Source: an uncultured Eubacteriales bacterium | GTDB taxonomy: Bacteria; Bacillota; Clostridia; Christensenellales; Aristaeellaceae | Direction of reading: 5' to 3' | Assembly: GCA_900315585.1 (NCBI GenBank) | Contig: OMZP01000019.1 | Span: 20,847 to 84,846, forward strand | DNA: 64,000 nt | Shown: positions 35,976 to 43,774 of the stretch, piece by piece | Position numbering within the stretch: the first letter of the stretch is position 1 | Layout: each line of letters starts with the position of its first letter | Made by a program: the position numbers and the translations under genes | Notes under the pieces: model-generated | Told to the model about the DNA's origin: nothing | What the model saw: only the letters and a program-made list of their open reading frames with translations | Database searches by the model: none

Positions 35976-36674
35976 TCATGACTTGGTGAAAATGAGGTGG
36001 TGGAAGAAGGCGATGCGCCGGAAGGCGTCCATCTGGGAGACCCGCATGTCCAGCCGCATCATCCGCACCTGCCAGTCCTCCGAGGCGTGCTTTTCCTGGT
36101 TTTGCTGCAAATCCCAGAAGGTGCGGATGCCGAAGCAGTCCGCGAGCTCAAGGCCCTCCGCCCAGCGGGGGATGTCCTCGTCCTCGTAATACCGGATCGC
36201 GCCGAACCGGGAGGCGACGTCGTCCCGGCCGTCCAGCAGGGCGTTCGCCCGGTCGAGGTCGTCCAGCAGCACGGCGGCCTGCATCACGCGGCCCAGCCGG
36301 TTGTGCTTCACGACAGAGAGCGTGCCGCCGGGACGCAGCACCCGACCCAGCGCCCGGACGACTTCGGCCTTGTCGTCCACGTACTCCAGCACGTTGTGGC
36401 AGAGCACCGCGTCGAACGCGCCGTCCTCATACCGGGCGAGGGCTTCGACGCCGCCGATGACCTGCTCGTAGGGGGGATCTGTCCAGGCGTCCGCCAGCAT
36501 GTCCGGCGAGGGCTCCACGGCGACGATGCGGTTGTCCCGGGCGAAGTGGCTCGCGGTGACGCCTTGGCCGCTGCCGAAGTCCAGGATGCGCAGGCCGGAG
36601 AGGGGGCCCAGCTGCTCCCAGACGATCTTTTTCAGCAGCCGCTCCCAGGCGGGAAGCTCGGTCAATGCGTGCAT
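35976..36674 (-). CDS. Class I SAM-dependent methyltransferase
   Basis: A 232-residue Rossmann methyltransferase (Methyltransf_11/25 type): motif I ILDFGSGQGVTASHFARDN near residue 35, acidic VAVEPSPDML, and DAVLCHNVLEYVDDKAEVVRALGRVLRPGGTL near 108-139. The N-terminus MHALTELPAWERLLKKIVWEQLG resembles small-molecule or tRNA-type enzymes. The substrate is unknown. The ATG lies four bases after the stop of the 51-residue protein. Confidence 0.85.
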   Translation of the reverse strand: MHALTELPAWERLLKKIVWEQLGPLSGLRILDFGSGQGVTASHFARDNRIVAVEPSPDMLADAWTDPPYEQVIGGVEALARYEDGAFDAVLCHNVLEYVDDKAEVVRALGRVLRPGGTLSVVKHNRLGRVMQAAVLLDDLDRANALLDGRDDVASRFGAIRYYEDEDIPRWAEGLELADCFGIRTFWDLQQNQEKHASEDWQVRMMRLDMRVSQMDAFRRIAFFHHLIFTKS

Positions 36675-36678
36675 GGCG

Positions 36679-36834
36679 CTATTTCTTCCTCCGGTAGAGG
36701 GTGGTGGTGACGAAGCCCGACGCGCAGACGATGAACAGCAGGCCGATGGCCGGGCTGTCCAACAGGAACAGCAGCGCCACGCCCGCGACGGCTTCCAGCC
36801 CCGCCATGATGAGCAGCAGTTTTTCGGTGGTCAT
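36679..36834 (-). CDS. Small two-helix membrane protein
   Basis: A 51-residue ORF behind AGGAGG (five bases before the ATG) with two hydrophobic segments, LLLIMAGLEAVAGVALLFLL and IGLLFIVCASGFVTTTLY, and a basic tail RRKK. It fits exactly between murJ (9 bases upstream) and the methyltransferase (4 bases downstream), so it is translated in the same operon. I recognise no family; a MurJ-associated or membrane-stress role is only a guess. Confidence 0.75.
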   Translation of the reverse strand: MTTEKLLLIMAGLEAVAGVALLFLLDSPAIGLLFIVCASGFVTTTLYRRKK

Positions 36835-36843
36835 GGTTGCCTC

Positions 36844-38379
36844 CTATCCCCTCCTGAGGATCTCCCCGGCGAAGGTGCGCAGGGTCTTGACCCTGAGGAC
36901 GACGCAGGCGATGAGATACGAAACCAGCGCGCCGCCGGCGCAGATCGCCAGTCTGAGGAACACCCGCCCGGTGCCCATGGCGGGGGGCAGGGCTCCGTTC
37001 AGCAGGGCGCAGACCCCGCCGCACGCCGCCGAGGCCGCGACCAGCTTCATGAGCTCCGGCAGGACGACCCTGAAGCCCAGGCCGCCGAAGCGTTTTCTCA
37101 GCAGGATCAGCTGCACGCCCATGCCCGTGTAGGCGGCGATGGAGGTGGCCAGGGCCAATCCGTTGGCGCCGAAGAATACACGCAGGATCAGGTTGAGCGC
37201 GATGTTCATCCCCACCACCAGGCAGGAAACCCGGAAGGGCGTCCGGGTGTCCTGGAGGGAGTGGAACACGCGGTTCAGGAAATCCCTGAGGCCAAAGGCC
37301 GGAACGCCCACCACGTAGCACACCAGGATGCCCGCGGTGACCTCCACTGAGTGCATGTCGAACCGCCCGCGCATGTAGGCGAACTTAATCACGTCCCGGC
37401 TCATCACCACGGCCACGGCCACGATGGGCAGCGCCACCAGCGAGATCACCAGCACGCACCGACGCAGCACGTCCAGCATGCCCTTTTTGTCGTTTCCGGC
37501 GGCCAGGCGGCTCATCTTTGAGAACATCACCGTGGTCAGCGGCACCATCAGCACGCCCAGCAGGAACGTGATCAGCCGGTAGGCGTAGCTCATGGCGCTG
37601 ATGTCGCCGGGGTTCAGCCCGGAGGCCAGGGTATGGTCGATCATGTGGTTCAGCTCGCTGATGCCCATGGAGAGCATCGCCGGGCCCGCCAGCAGCACCA
37701 GCTTGTGGAACCGCTTGTCACCGAAGTCGATCACCGGCGTGTAGCGGAACCAGCCCGCGAGGAAGGGCACCAGGATCAGGAATTGCAGTATGTTCGCCGC
37801 GAACACGCCCCAGCCCACGGCCTCGATGCCGTAGCGCCCGGAGAACACCAGCGAGGCAAGAATCACGCACAGGCTCAGCGGGAAGCCGGTCAGCTGGGCG
37901 GCGATGTACCTTTCCGCCGCGTTCAGCAGGCTCGCCAGGCTGATGGAGGTGACGTTGAACACCAGGCTCAGCAGCATGATGCGCACCAGGCGCACCGTTA
38001 GCGCCGTCTTCTCCGGCTCGAAGCCCAGGTAGATCACCCGCACCAGCGGCCGCGCCAGCACATAGAAGAGCGCCGAGATGGCCAGCGCCGCCAGCGCGAA
38101 CAGGTTCAGCGTGTTGCTGGCAAAGTGGTTCGCCCGGCGCAGGCTGTGCTTCTCCCGCTCCGCCACGTAGAGGGGGATCAGCGTGGCCGAGATGCAGCTG
38201 TTGAACAGCAGCACCGGCAGGTAGAACAGGCTGTAGGCCGACACATAGGCGTCGTTGGCCATGCCCGTGCCGAAGCAGCCGGCCAGGATCATGTCCCGCA
38301 CAAAGCCGAACACCTTGCTCAATATGATCACCGCGGTGACCAGCATCGTGGTCTTGAAAACGCGCTGGGAACGTGCCAA
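36844..38379 (-). CDS. murJ: Lipid II flippase MurJ (MviN)
   Basis: A 511-residue MOP-superfamily membrane protein with about 14 helices that flips lipid II for peptidoglycan synthesis. Signatures include KVFGFVRDMILAGCFGTGMANDAY (about residues 22-45), GISELNHMIDHTLASGL (about 235) and VFHSLQDTRTPF (about 370). The start is TTG at 38379 behind TTGGAGG. It heads the minus-strand run through queA. Confidence 0.94.
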   Translation of the reverse strand: MARSQRVFKTTMLVTAVIILSKVFGFVRDMILAGCFGTGMANDAYVSAYSLFYLPVLLFNSCISATLIPLYVAEREKHSLRRANHFASNTLNLFALAALAISALFYVLARPLVRVIYLGFEPEKTALTVRLVRIMLLSLVFNVTSISLASLLNAAERYIAAQLTGFPLSLCVILASLVFSGRYGIEAVGWGVFAANILQFLILVPFLAGWFRYTPVIDFGDKRFHKLVLLAGPAMLSMGISELNHMIDHTLASGLNPGDISAMSYAYRLITFLLGVLMVPLTTVMFSKMSRLAAGNDKKGMLDVLRRCVLVISLVALPIVAVAVVMSRDVIKFAYMRGRFDMHSVEVTAGILVCYVVGVPAFGLRDFLNRVFHSLQDTRTPFRVSCLVVGMNIALNLILRVFFGANGLALATSIAAYTGMGVQLILLRKRFGGLGFRVVLPELMKLVAASAACGGVCALLNGALPPAMGTGRVFLRLAICAGGALVSYLIACVVLRVKTLRTFAGEILRRG

Positions 38380-38404
38380 GGATTTGAACCTCCAAGTTCA
38401 GGAA

Positions 38405-38460
38405 GTAGGGAACAGGGAACAGGGAACAGGGAGCAGGGAACAGGGAACAGGGGACAGGGG
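38405..38460. repeat. GGGAACAGG tandem array
   Basis: About seven near-identical 7-base units (GGGAACAGGGAACAGGGAGC) lie in the murJ leader. This is simple-sequence DNA prone to slippage. Confidence 0.85.
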
Positions 38461-38503
38461 AACCCCGCGCCGTCCATGCCGTCCGCTCGTGCCAAATCCC
38501 ACT

Positions 38504-38533
38504 ATTATAATTAGTATAGCATGGCAGGGTTAA
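38504..38533 (-). promoter_or_regulatory. murJ operon promoter
   Basis: On the minus strand TTAACC (38533-38528), 18 bases, TATAAT (38509-38504), 125 bases upstream of murJ. The GGGAACAGG array lies in the resulting leader. Confidence 0.6.
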
Positions 38534-38571
38534 GAACAGTGGGTGAAAACCGGATTTCCTGCCGTTCCTAT

Positions 38572-38721
38572 GCCTTCCCCTTTGGGGAAGGTGGATTTCA
38601 GCGAAATTGCTTGCAATTTTGCTGAAAGACGGATGAGGTCGGGTCCGTACTGCGAATCGTTCTACCGCAACGACCTCATCCGACCTCGCTGCGCTCGGCC
38701 GCCTTTCCCAAAAGAGAAGGC
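38572..38721. repeat. GCCTTCCCC-ended repeat element, intact copy
   Basis: 150 bases: GCCTTCCCCtttGGGGAAGG at the left, ACGGATGAGGTCG and CGACCTCATCCG inside, and CTCGGCcgCCTTTCCC/AGAAGGC at the right. It is homologous to 23412-23751 without the inserted MITE. It lies in the gene-free gap between the divergent murJ and serC. Confidence 0.75.
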
Positions 38722-38835
38722 TTTGGGAAACCGTGCATCTTCCCAGAGGAGAAGGCTTTTGAATCTGTGAAATTCCGTCCCTGACAGACACATGTTTTTT
38801 GACGATAGACATATTTAACGATCTTTACCCGATTT

Positions 38836-38857
38836 CCTCACATTGAGGTACTATAAT
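38836..38857 (+). promoter_or_regulatory. serC -10 region with overlapping dyad
   Basis: TATAAT at 38852 is preceded by the dyad CCTCAcatTGAGG (38836-38848), which covers the spacer and is a candidate operator. No good -35 at 17 bases is visible, suggesting activator dependence. A CCCGGC/GCCGGG hairpin (38871-38888) lies in the leader. Confidence 0.5.
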
Positions 38858-38916
38858 AAAGCACAGACCACCCGGCGGGGCTGCCGGGCCGACACCAATC
38901 CGAAAGGACGATTCAT

Positions 38917-39999
38917 ATGAGCCGAGTTTACAATTTCGCTCCCGGTCCCTCCACCATGCCCCAGGAGGCGCTGGAAACTGCGGCGCGGGAGATGCTGGAT
39001 TTCCAGGGCACCGGCATGTGCGTGGCGGAAATGAGCCATCGCTCCAAGCAGTATCAGGCCATCTTTGACGAGGCCGAGGCCACGCTGCGGGACCTGATGC
39101 ACATTCCGGACACCTACGCGGTGCTGTTCCTCCAGGGCGGCGCCACCGGCCAGTTCGCGGCTATCCCCATGAACCTGATGACCGGCAGCGGCAGCGCGGA
39201 CTACGTGGACAGCGGCAACTTCGCCCACGGCGCGCTGGTGGAGGCCAAGAAATACGGCAATGTGCGCGTGGTCGCCTCCTCCCGGGACGACAACTACGCC
39301 TATATCCCCAAGCTGAACCCGGCGGACTTCGATCCCAGGGCGGACTACTTCTACATCACCACCAACAACACCATCTACGGCACCCGCTACTATGAGCTGC
39401 CGGAGACGGGCAACGTGCCGCTGGTGGCGGATATGTCCTCCAACATCCTCAGCGAGGTCTACGACGTGAACCGCTTCGGCGTGATCTATGCCGGCGCCCA
39501 GAAGAACGTGGGCCCCGCGGGCTTGACCATCGTCATCGCCCGCCGCGACCTGCTGGGCCGGGCCATGCCCATCACCCCGAAGATCATGGACTGGAAGATC
39601 ATGGACGAGAAGGGCAGCATGCTGAACACTCCGCCCACCTACGCCATCTACATGGCGGGCCTGTGCATGAAGTGGCTGAAGGGCCAGGGCGGCGTGGAGG
39701 CCATCGAAAAGGTGAACATCGAGAAGGCCAGGCTGCTCTACGACCTGCTGGACGACAGCGATTTCTACCGTCCCACGGCCGAGAAGCAGTCCCGCAGCCG
39801 CATGAACGTCACCTTCACCACCCCCAGCCCGGAGCTGGACGCCGAGTTCGTGGCCGCCGCGGCCAAGGCCGGCATGGTGAACCTGAAGGGCCACCGCGTG
39901 GTGGGCGGCATCCGCGCCAGCATCTACAACGCCATGCCCATGGAGGGCGTGAAGACCCTGGCCGAGTTCATGAAGAAGTTTGAAATGGAGCATAAATAA
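38917..39999 (+). CDS. serC: Phosphoserine aminotransferase
   Basis: A 360-residue class V PLP enzyme converting 3-phosphohydroxypyruvate to phosphoserine. It begins RVYNFAPGPSTMPQEALE, has FLQGGATGQFAAIPMNL (about residue 70) and the PLP lysine in YAGAQKNVGPAGLTIVI near 196, and ends with HRVVGGIRASIYNAMP. It is followed after one base by serA; the two enzymes act in sequence. Confidence 0.97.
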   Translation: MSRVYNFAPGPSTMPQEALETAAREMLDFQGTGMCVAEMSHRSKQYQAIFDEAEATLRDLMHIPDTYAVLFLQGGATGQFAAIPMNLMTGSGSADYVDSGNFAHGALVEAKKYGNVRVVASSRDDNYAYIPKLNPADFDPRADYFYITTNNTIYGTRYYELPETGNVPLVADMSSNILSEVYDVNRFGVIYAGAQKNVGPAGLTIVIARRDLLGRAMPITPKIMDWKIMDEKGSMLNTPPTYAIYMAGLCMKWLKGQGGVEAIEKVNIEKARLLYDLLDDSDFYRPTAEKQSRSRMNVTFTTPSPELDAEFVAAAAKAGMVNLKGHRVVGGIRASIYNAMPMEGVKTLAEFMKKFEMEHK

Positions 40000-40000
40000 T

Positions 40001-41170
40001 ATGTACAGCATCAAAAAACTCAATTCCATCTCCCCGGTCTATCACGGCATCCTGCCCAACAGCGACTACACCGTGTCGGGCGACGTGGAGAATCCGGACG
40101 CCATCATCGTGCGCAGCGCCTCCATGCACGACATGCCCATCAACGAGAACCTGCTCTGCGTGGGCCGCGCCGGCGCGGGCGTGAACAACATTCCCCTGGA
40201 CAAGATGGCCGAGCAGGGCGTGGTCGTGTTCAACAGCCCCGGCGCCAACGCCAACGCCGTGAAGGAGCTGGTGCTGGCGGGCCTGCTGCTCTCCAGCCGC
40301 AAGATCGCCGAGGGCATCGAGTGGTGCAAGGGCCTCAGCGACGGAGAGACCACCGTTGAAAAGCAGGTGGAGGCCGGCAAGAAGCAGTTCATCGGCCCGG
40401 AGCTGGCCGGGAAGACCCTGGGCGTCATCGGCCTGGGCGCCATCGGCTTGCAGGTGGCCAACGCGGGCGTGGCCCTGGGCATGGACGTGCTGGGCTACGA
40501 CCCCTACATCTCCGTGGACAACGCCTGGCGGCTGAGCCGGGCCGTGCGCCACGCCATGAGCCTGGACGAGATCATCGAGAAGAGCGACTACATCACCCTG
40601 CACGTGCCGCTGACCGACAGCAACAAGGGCATGATCGATGCCGGGGCTATCTCCCGGATGAAGAACAGCGCCGCGCTTTTGAACTTCGCCCGCGGCGGGC
40701 TGGTGAACGTGGATGACGTGAAGGAGGCCCTGGAGGCCGGCGAGCTGCGCTGCTACATCACGGACTTCCCGGAGGCTGCGCTGATCGGCGCGAAGGGCGT
40801 CATCCTCACGCCCCACCTGGGCGCTTCCACCCCGGAGAGCGAGGACAACTGCGTGCGCATGGTGGCCAAGCAGATCAACGACTACATCAAGTACGGCTCC
40901 ATCGTGAACAGCGTAAACTATCCCAACTGCGTGCTGGGCAAGCCCACGATGCCCCGCGTGTCCGTGCTGCACAAGAACGTGCCCAACGTGATCGGCGCGA
41001 TCACCCAGCTGATCTCCGGCGAGGGCCTGAACATCGAGAACATGGTGAATCAGTCCCGCGGGGCCTACGCCTACACCGTGCTGGACGTGGACGCCAAGCC
41101 CAGCACCCTGCTGCGCACCAAGCTGCTGTCCCTGGACACCGTCTATCGCGCGAGGCTGCTGATGCCGTAA
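40001..41170 (+). CDS. serA: D-3-phosphoglycerate dehydrogenase
   Basis: A 389-residue NAD-dependent dehydrogenase, first step of serine synthesis. The Rossmann motif GVIGLGAIGLQVANAG is near residue 142, substrate Arg in LNFARGGLVN near 229, catalytic Glu region FPEAALIGAKGVILTPHLGAST with His near 275. A C-terminal ACT domain (RVSVLHKNVPNVIGAITQLI, about 318-389) suggests feedback by serine. The start ATG at 40001 is one base after the serC stop, with GGAG 10 bases upstream. Confidence 0.96.
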   Translation: MYSIKKLNSISPVYHGILPNSDYTVSGDVENPDAIIVRSASMHDMPINENLLCVGRAGAGVNNIPLDKMAEQGVVVFNSPGANANAVKELVLAGLLLSSRKIAEGIEWCKGLSDGETTVEKQVEAGKKQFIGPELAGKTLGVIGLGAIGLQVANAGVALGMDVLGYDPYISVDNAWRLSRAVRHAMSLDEIIEKSDYITLHVPLTDSNKGMIDAGAISRMKNSAALLNFARGGLVNVDDVKEALEAGELRCYITDFPEAALIGAKGVILTPHLGASTPESEDNCVRMVAKQINDYIKYGSIVNSVNYPNCVLGKPTMPRVSVLHKNVPNVIGAITQLISGEGLNIENMVNQSRGAYAYTVLDVDAKPSTLLRTKLLSLDTVYRARLLMP

Positions 41171-41176
41171 GGCCTG

Positions 41177-41911
41177 TTGAAATTGAAACCGATTGAAAAA
41201 ACCATCGGAGTGATCCGGAGCGCCCTGGGCGCTTCGGATTGCTCTGCCTCTGAACCGGCATGGGTGCGTCCCGAGGTCAAAAAGCGGGCCCGCCAACGGA
41301 AGATATGGCTGAAGCGCGGGGGCGTCGTCGCCCTGATCGCGCTGGGGCTCTGGCTGATCAGCCGCCTGCCGCACTATGGCTACGCCCTGAAAACGGGGCG
41401 GGAATTTCCCTGCGACCCGGTGTTCTTCTACCAGGAGGACGCGGCCTGGAAGGACGACGCCATGGGCGATTCCGGCAAGACCCTGGGCAAGGACGGGGAC
41501 ACCGTGGCCTGCCTGGCCTCGATCATCGCCATGCAGCGCCTGCCCTTCCCCGGCGAGGTGAACCCCGGCACGGTGAACGCCTGGCTGGTGGAAAACGACG
41601 GCTATGACGGCGAGGGCAACATCCGCTGGGAGCCGGTGGCCGCGCTGCTGAACGCCCGGGCGTGCGCCTTTTACAGCTCGTCCATGGGGCCGGTGCTGGA
41701 GGATTTGATCCAGCGGGAGATCTACGCCATCGCCCAGGTGAAGCGGCCGGACGTGGGCAGGATGCACGACGTGCTGGTGGTGGGCAGCGTCCACGGGGAG
41801 TTCCGGATCGTGGACCCCCTGGACCCCACGGACCTGATGAATACCATGGGCATCTACCAAAACCGGGCCTACGGGCTCAGATACCTGGTCCCCAACGACA
41901 CGGGAGAGTGA
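41177..41911 (+). CDS. Membrane-anchored C39-like cysteine peptidase-fold protein
   Basis: A 244-residue protein with a basic N-terminus, one transmembrane helix (about residues 49-63, GVVALIALGLWLISRL) and an outside domain resembling Peptidase_C39_2. YQEDAAWKDD, the probable nucleophile in VACLASIIAM (matching CxxSxxAM of the family) near residue 112, and HDVLVVG with a following VDPL supply the Cys-His-Asp set. The exact start is uncertain: TTG at 41177 with a weak AAGG upstream is the longest option. It is embedded in the serine operon, six bases after serA and five before the DUF1015 gene; the link is unexplained. Confidence 0.65.
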   Translation: MKLKPIEKTIGVIRSALGASDCSASEPAWVRPEVKKRARQRKIWLKRGGVVALIALGLWLISRLPHYGYALKTGREFPCDPVFFYQEDAAWKDDAMGDSGKTLGKDGDTVACLASIIAMQRLPFPGEVNPGTVNAWLVENDGYDGEGNIRWEPVAALLNARACAFYSSSMGPVLEDLIQREIYAIAQVKRPDVGRMHDVLVVGSVHGEFRIVDPLDPTDLMNTMGIYQNRAYGLRYLVPNDTGE

Positions 41912-41916
41912 AAAAT

Positions 41917-43143
41917 ATGAAGTACAATGCGCTGCACACCGCCGAGATCCTGCTGCCCCGGGCGGGCACGGATCTGACCAAGTGGGCCGTGGTGGCCTGC
42001 GACCAGTTCACGGCCCAGCCGGAGTACTGGGAAAAGGCCGACGCGCTGGTGGGGGAGGCCCCGTCGGCGCTCAGGCTGATCCTGCCGGAGGCCTGGCTGG
42101 CGGAGGGCGAGGCGCGGACCCCCGAGATCCATAAGGCGATGGGGGAATACCTTGCAAGCGGCGTCCTGGCGCCCGCCGTGAAGGACGGCTTCGTGCTCAT
42201 CGAGCGCACCACCCCGGCGGGGGTCCGCCCCGGACTGGTGGCGGCGCTGGACCTGGACGCCTACGATTTCACCCCCGGCTCCAAGAGCCTGATCCGGGCC
42301 ACCGAGGGCACGGTGCTGGAGCGGGTGCCGCCCCGGGCGAGGATTCGCGCCGGCGCGCCGGTGGAGCTGCCCCACGTGATGATGCTGATCGACGACCCCG
42401 CCGACACGGTGATCGGCCCGCTGACGGCGAAGCGGGAGGCCCTGCGGCCCCTGTACGACTTCGACCTGATGCTGGACGGCGGCCATTTGCAGGGCTGGGC
42501 CGTGGAGGGCGCGGACGCGAAGGCCGTGTCCGAGGCTCTGGACGCGCTGAACGAACAGGCCGAGGGCCTGCTCTACGCCGTGGGCGACGGCAACCACTCC
42601 CTGGCGGCGGCGAAGCAGTGCTGGCTGGACCTCCAAAAGACGCTGACGCCTGAGGAGCGGGCCAGCCACCCCGCCCGATATGCGCTGGTGGAGCTGGTAA
42701 ACCTGCAGGCGCCGTCGCTGGTGTTCGAGCCCATCCACCGGGCGCTGTTCGGCGTGGACCCGGCGGCGCTGATGGCCGAGTATCGGGCGTACCTGGCGGA
42801 AAACGGCGCGGACGAGGGCGAGGGGGACGACCTGGTCGCCTTCGACGGCGCGGGAAACGAGTGGCGCTTCAAGTCCGAGCAGCACCCGCTGCGGCTCTTG
42901 CAGGCGTTCCTGGACGGGTACCTGGCCCGCCACCCGGAGGCCTCCATCGACTACATCCACGGCGAGGCCGCCCTGCGGGGGCTGGTGAACCGCCCGGACA
43001 CCCTGGGGCTCATGCCCCGCGCCTTCGACAAGGCCGAGCTGTTCGGCTACATCCGCCGCTTCGGCGTGCTGCCCCGCAAGACCTTTTCCATGGGCGAGGC
43101 CACCGAAAAGCGGTACTACATGGAGGCCAGGAGGATCCTGTAA
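41917..43143 (+). CDS. DUF1015 family protein
   Basis: A 408-residue protein of the DUF1015 family. The characteristic GDGNHSLAAAK is near residue 225, with TKWAVVACDQFTAQPEYW near the N-terminus and PRKTFSMGEATEKRYYMEARRIL at the end. This family is regularly found beside serA/serC in Clostridia and Thermotogae; its biochemical role is unknown, though the association suggests serine metabolism. GGGAGAG precedes the ATG at 41917. Confidence 0.88.
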   Translation: MKYNALHTAEILLPRAGTDLTKWAVVACDQFTAQPEYWEKADALVGEAPSALRLILPEAWLAEGEARTPEIHKAMGEYLASGVLAPAVKDGFVLIERTTPAGVRPGLVAALDLDAYDFTPGSKSLIRATEGTVLERVPPRARIRAGAPVELPHVMMLIDDPADTVIGPLTAKREALRPLYDFDLMLDGGHLQGWAVEGADAKAVSEALDALNEQAEGLLYAVGDGNHSLAAAKQCWLDLQKTLTPEERASHPARYALVELVNLQAPSLVFEPIHRALFGVDPAALMAEYRAYLAENGADEGEGDDLVAFDGAGNEWRFKSEQHPLRLLQAFLDGYLARHPEASIDYIHGEAALRGLVNRPDTLGLMPRAFDKAELFGYIRRFGVLPRKTFSMGEATEKRYYMEARRIL

Positions 43144-43146
43144 GAC

Positions 43147-43371
43147 GCCTATTTTGGGGTTCTTCACGGAAAGTTGGGGGATTTGCAGAATGTAATCCCT
43201 TGATGATTCGTACAGATCCTTCGCTGCGCTCAGGATGACAGGAACTGCGTCGTTTGTCATCCTGAGCGGAGCGAAGGATCTGTGCGTTGCGTTGTCCTGC
43301 GGCATTGAAGGTAGTGTTCTGCCATATATTTCCGTGCATCCCACAACTTTCCGTGATGAGCCTATTTTGGG
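43147..43371. mobile_element. CACGGAAAGTT-ended repeat element flanked by 12-bp direct repeats
   Basis: Inverted ends TTCTTCACGGAAAGTTG and CAACTTTCCGTGATGA enclose about 200 bases that contain a GATCCTTCGC palindrome (43212-43284). GCCTATTTTGGG occurs directly at both outer edges (43147-43158 and 43360-43371), like a target-site duplication. A second copy in opposite orientation begins at 63905 and leaves the window. Confidence 0.7.
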
Positions 43372-43604
43372 CTGTCTCATGGTTCAACCTGCACCGTAGG
43401 GACGCCATTCATGGCGTCCGCGGGGCTGTCAAAAACATATAAAACAGATGTAGGGGCGCCGTTGCGGCGCCCTCTTCATTTCTGGATCGCATCCCGCGAT
43501 GGCGCGCGGCAGCGATTGGGACCCGGCCCTGCCGGGAGCGGGCGGCGCAACGCCGCCCCTGCAAATATATAGTCACTGTGTCATAATTCATTTTGAGACA
43601 TCCC
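43369..43604. mobile_element. MITE-like element, GGGCTGTCTCA family
   Basis: 236 bases bounded by GGGCTGTCTCA and TGAGACATCCC. The interior has opposed GTAGGGGCGCCGTTGCGGCG and GGGCGGCGCAACGCCGCCCC palindromes. TTTT flanks both sides. No ORF; the element fills the gap between the DUF1015 gene and the first c-di-GMP gene. Confidence 0.75.
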
Positions 43605-43665
43605 TTTTGCCGCAGCGCAGCCCTCAATTTGGACAAAATCGTTGAGAAATCATTAAAATTCCCCC

Positions 43666-43694
43666 TTTTCAAAGTGAAGAGAATATGCTATAAT
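43666..43694 (+). promoter_or_regulatory. Promoter of the first c-di-GMP gene
   Basis: TTTTCA (43666), 17 bases, perfect TATAAT (43689), leaving an 80-base leader before the ATG at 43775. Confidence 0.6.
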
Positions 43695-43774
43695 TACATG
43701 GTATCAATAGACGGTACCCTTTCGGTATTTCGTCGATGTCCTATTTCTCCTCTGGGATTCGAGGTGATGGTTGC

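Noticed and set aside
38405..38460. GGGAACAGG array considered as CRISPR or coding
   Set aside because: Units are about 7 bases with no spacers; it is a simple-sequence repeat in a leader.
43695..43774. c-di-GMP riboswitch upstream of the first EAL gene
   Set aside because: The leader is too short and lacks the conserved GEMM core elements, so I see no support.
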